64,000 nucleotides of DNA, from NCBI RefSeq assembly GCF_002251635.1, contig NZ_NMOJ01000050.1:85097-149096 (forward strand). Reading direction: 5' to 3'. The notes under the pieces were generated by a model that saw only the letters and a program-made list of their open reading frames with translations, made no database searches and was not told where the DNA came from. The DNA is from Pseudomonas mandelii (GTDB taxonomy: Bacteria; Pseudomonadota; Gammaproteobacteria; Pseudomonadales; Pseudomonadaceae). Made by a program: the position numbers and the translations under genes. Positions within the stretch are counted from its first letter, which is position 1, and every line of letters begins with the position of its first letter. Below, piece by piece: positions 63,259 to 64,000 of the stretch.

Positions 63259-64000
63259 ACGACTTTTCCTTGAGGCTTGATGGGTTCAACTATGAGGTGC
63301 CGGCGACGCATCAGGCGATAGGCTGCCGGAATGACAAACAGGGAAAGCAAGGGTGCCGTGATCATGCCGCCGACCATAGGCGCGGCGATGCGGCTCATCA
63401 CTTCGCTACCAGTACCGCTGCCCAACAAAATGGGTAAAAGGCCGGCAATGATCACGGCAACGGTCATGGCCTTGGGTCGAACGCGCTGCACAGCGCCTTC
63501 GCGAATGGCCGCAACCAGCCCACGCTCAGTGTTGTCGCCGAGGTCTTCACGCTCGGCCCAGGCGTTCTTCAGGTAGAGCAGCATGATTACGCCGAACTCG
63601 GCAGACACCCCGGCCAAGGCGATAAAGCCGACTCCGGTGGCGACCGACAGGTTGTATCCCAGCAGATAGAGAAACCATGCTCCGCCAGTCAGTGCGAATG
63701 GCAGAGTGGCCATGATCAGCAACGCCTCATCGAAGCGGGCGAAAGTCAGGTAGAGCAGCACAAAGATGATCAACAGCGTGGCAGGCACCACCAGTTTGAG
63801 GCGTGCGTTGGCTCTTTCTAGAAACTCGAACTGTCCTGAGTAACTCAGGCTCATGCCGGGCTGCAACTTGACCTGCTCATTGACGACCTGGCGTAGATCG
63901 GCGACCACCGAGGCAATGTCTCGCCCCCGCACGTCGATGTATACCCAGCCAGAAGGCCGTGCGTCCTCGCTCTTGAGCATTGGCGGCCCGTCGCTGACCT
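63255..64000 (-). CDS. cusA: CusA-type heavy-metal RND efflux pump (C-terminal part)
   Basis: This is the last 248 or so residues of a CusA/SilA-like pump; the frame stays open to the right edge (V-S-D-G-P-P-M-L-K). Seen are [12 protein letters not shown], a Met-bearing G-Q-F-E-F-L-E-R segment and the last membrane helices ([19 protein letters not shown]). It exports Cu(I)/Ag(I) from the periplasm. It is followed by cusF. Confidence 0.92.
   Translation of the reverse strand, partial: VSDGPPMLKSEDARPSGWVYIDVRGRDIASVVADLRQVVNEQVKLQPGMSLSYSGQFEFLERANARLKLVVPATLLIIFVLLYLTFARFDEALLIMATLPFALTGGAWFLYLLGYNLSVATGVGFIALAGVSAEFGVIMLLYLKNAWAEREDLGDNTERGLVAAIREGAVQRVRPKAMTVAVIIAGLLPILLGSGTGSEVMSRIAAPMVGGMITAPLLSLFVIPAAYRLMRRRHLIVEPIKPQGKVV

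Noticed and set aside
1-64000. CRISPR array, rRNA or tRNA genes
   Set aside because: I saw no regularly spaced repeats and no tRNA-like or rRNA-like sequence while reading; a dedicated RNA search would be needed to exclude a tRNA completely.

Overview
The window looks like accessory (genomic island or plasmid-like) DNA of a Pseudomonas of the fluorescens/putida type. The evidence is Pseudomonas-style ccm genes at the left edge, an MvaT-family silencer, MocR/IclR/AraC/LysR regulators, an AlgE-like porin, PagL and a Cus efflux system at the right edge. Base composition is strongly mosaic. About 0.6-16 kb and 56-62.5 kb are AT-rich and look foreign. About 24-41 kb and 49.6-54.6 kb have normal Pseudomonas GC-rich coding.

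Layout. 0-1.5 kb: cytochrome c maturation genes ccmF(partial)-E-D-C on the minus strand, with a composition break inside ccmD. 1.5-14 kb: an AT-rich redox island with a class I cytochrome c, two cytochrome P460-family proteins, a redoxin, two AhpD/CMD-family proteins, a DUF417 membrane protein, a YeeE/YedE transporter, three AraC and one LysR regulators. A recurrent 17-bp motif occurs in its intergenic regions. 14-16.4 kb: a chemoreceptor and an MvaT-like silencer. 16.6-19.1 kb: a decayed, twice-deleted copy of the 24.5-30.1 kb operon. 19.3-24.5 kb: an IS66 remnant, gene debris, DUF417 and AraC. 24.5-30.1 kb: a minus-strand detoxification-type operon of nitroreductase, CMD, SDR, CMD, GST (frameshifted), azoreductase, PNPOx-like and GNAT. 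30-33 kb: cupin/MocR divergent pair and a DUF3788 protein.

32.9-40.7 kb: a catabolic cluster with the order and sequence features of terephthalate tphR-A2-A3-B-A1, followed by an AAHS-type MFS permease and an AlgE-like porin. 40.9-49.4 kb: PagL, gene fragments, two small proteins resembling each other, a CMD/cupin operon with divergent LysR, and repeats. 49.6-53.5 kb: an ECF sigma/NrsF pair divergent from a bufferin (gig/hvf-type) operon: DUF2282, DUF692, DUF2063 and DoxX. 53.8-55.9 kb: a YkgJ-like Cys-cluster protein and a YeeE-type transporter split in two frames.

56.4-61.7 kb: an apparently complete His-Xaa-Ser (Hxs) system: HxsD, radical SAM HxsB and HxsC, HxsA with five HxS triplets, a small membrane-anchored Hxs protein and a MauG-like di-heme protein. 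61.8-64 kb: an AbiU2-like HEPN protein, then CusF and the end of CusA.

Two themes tie the window together. One is heme c and redox chemistry: ccm, cytochrome c, P460 and MauG. The other is repeated recruitment of CMD/AhpD-family proteins, with six intact copies and one fragment, each near its own regulator. The best candidates for an undescribed system are the AraC/P460/CMD/DUF417 island with its shared motif, and the Hxs locus.
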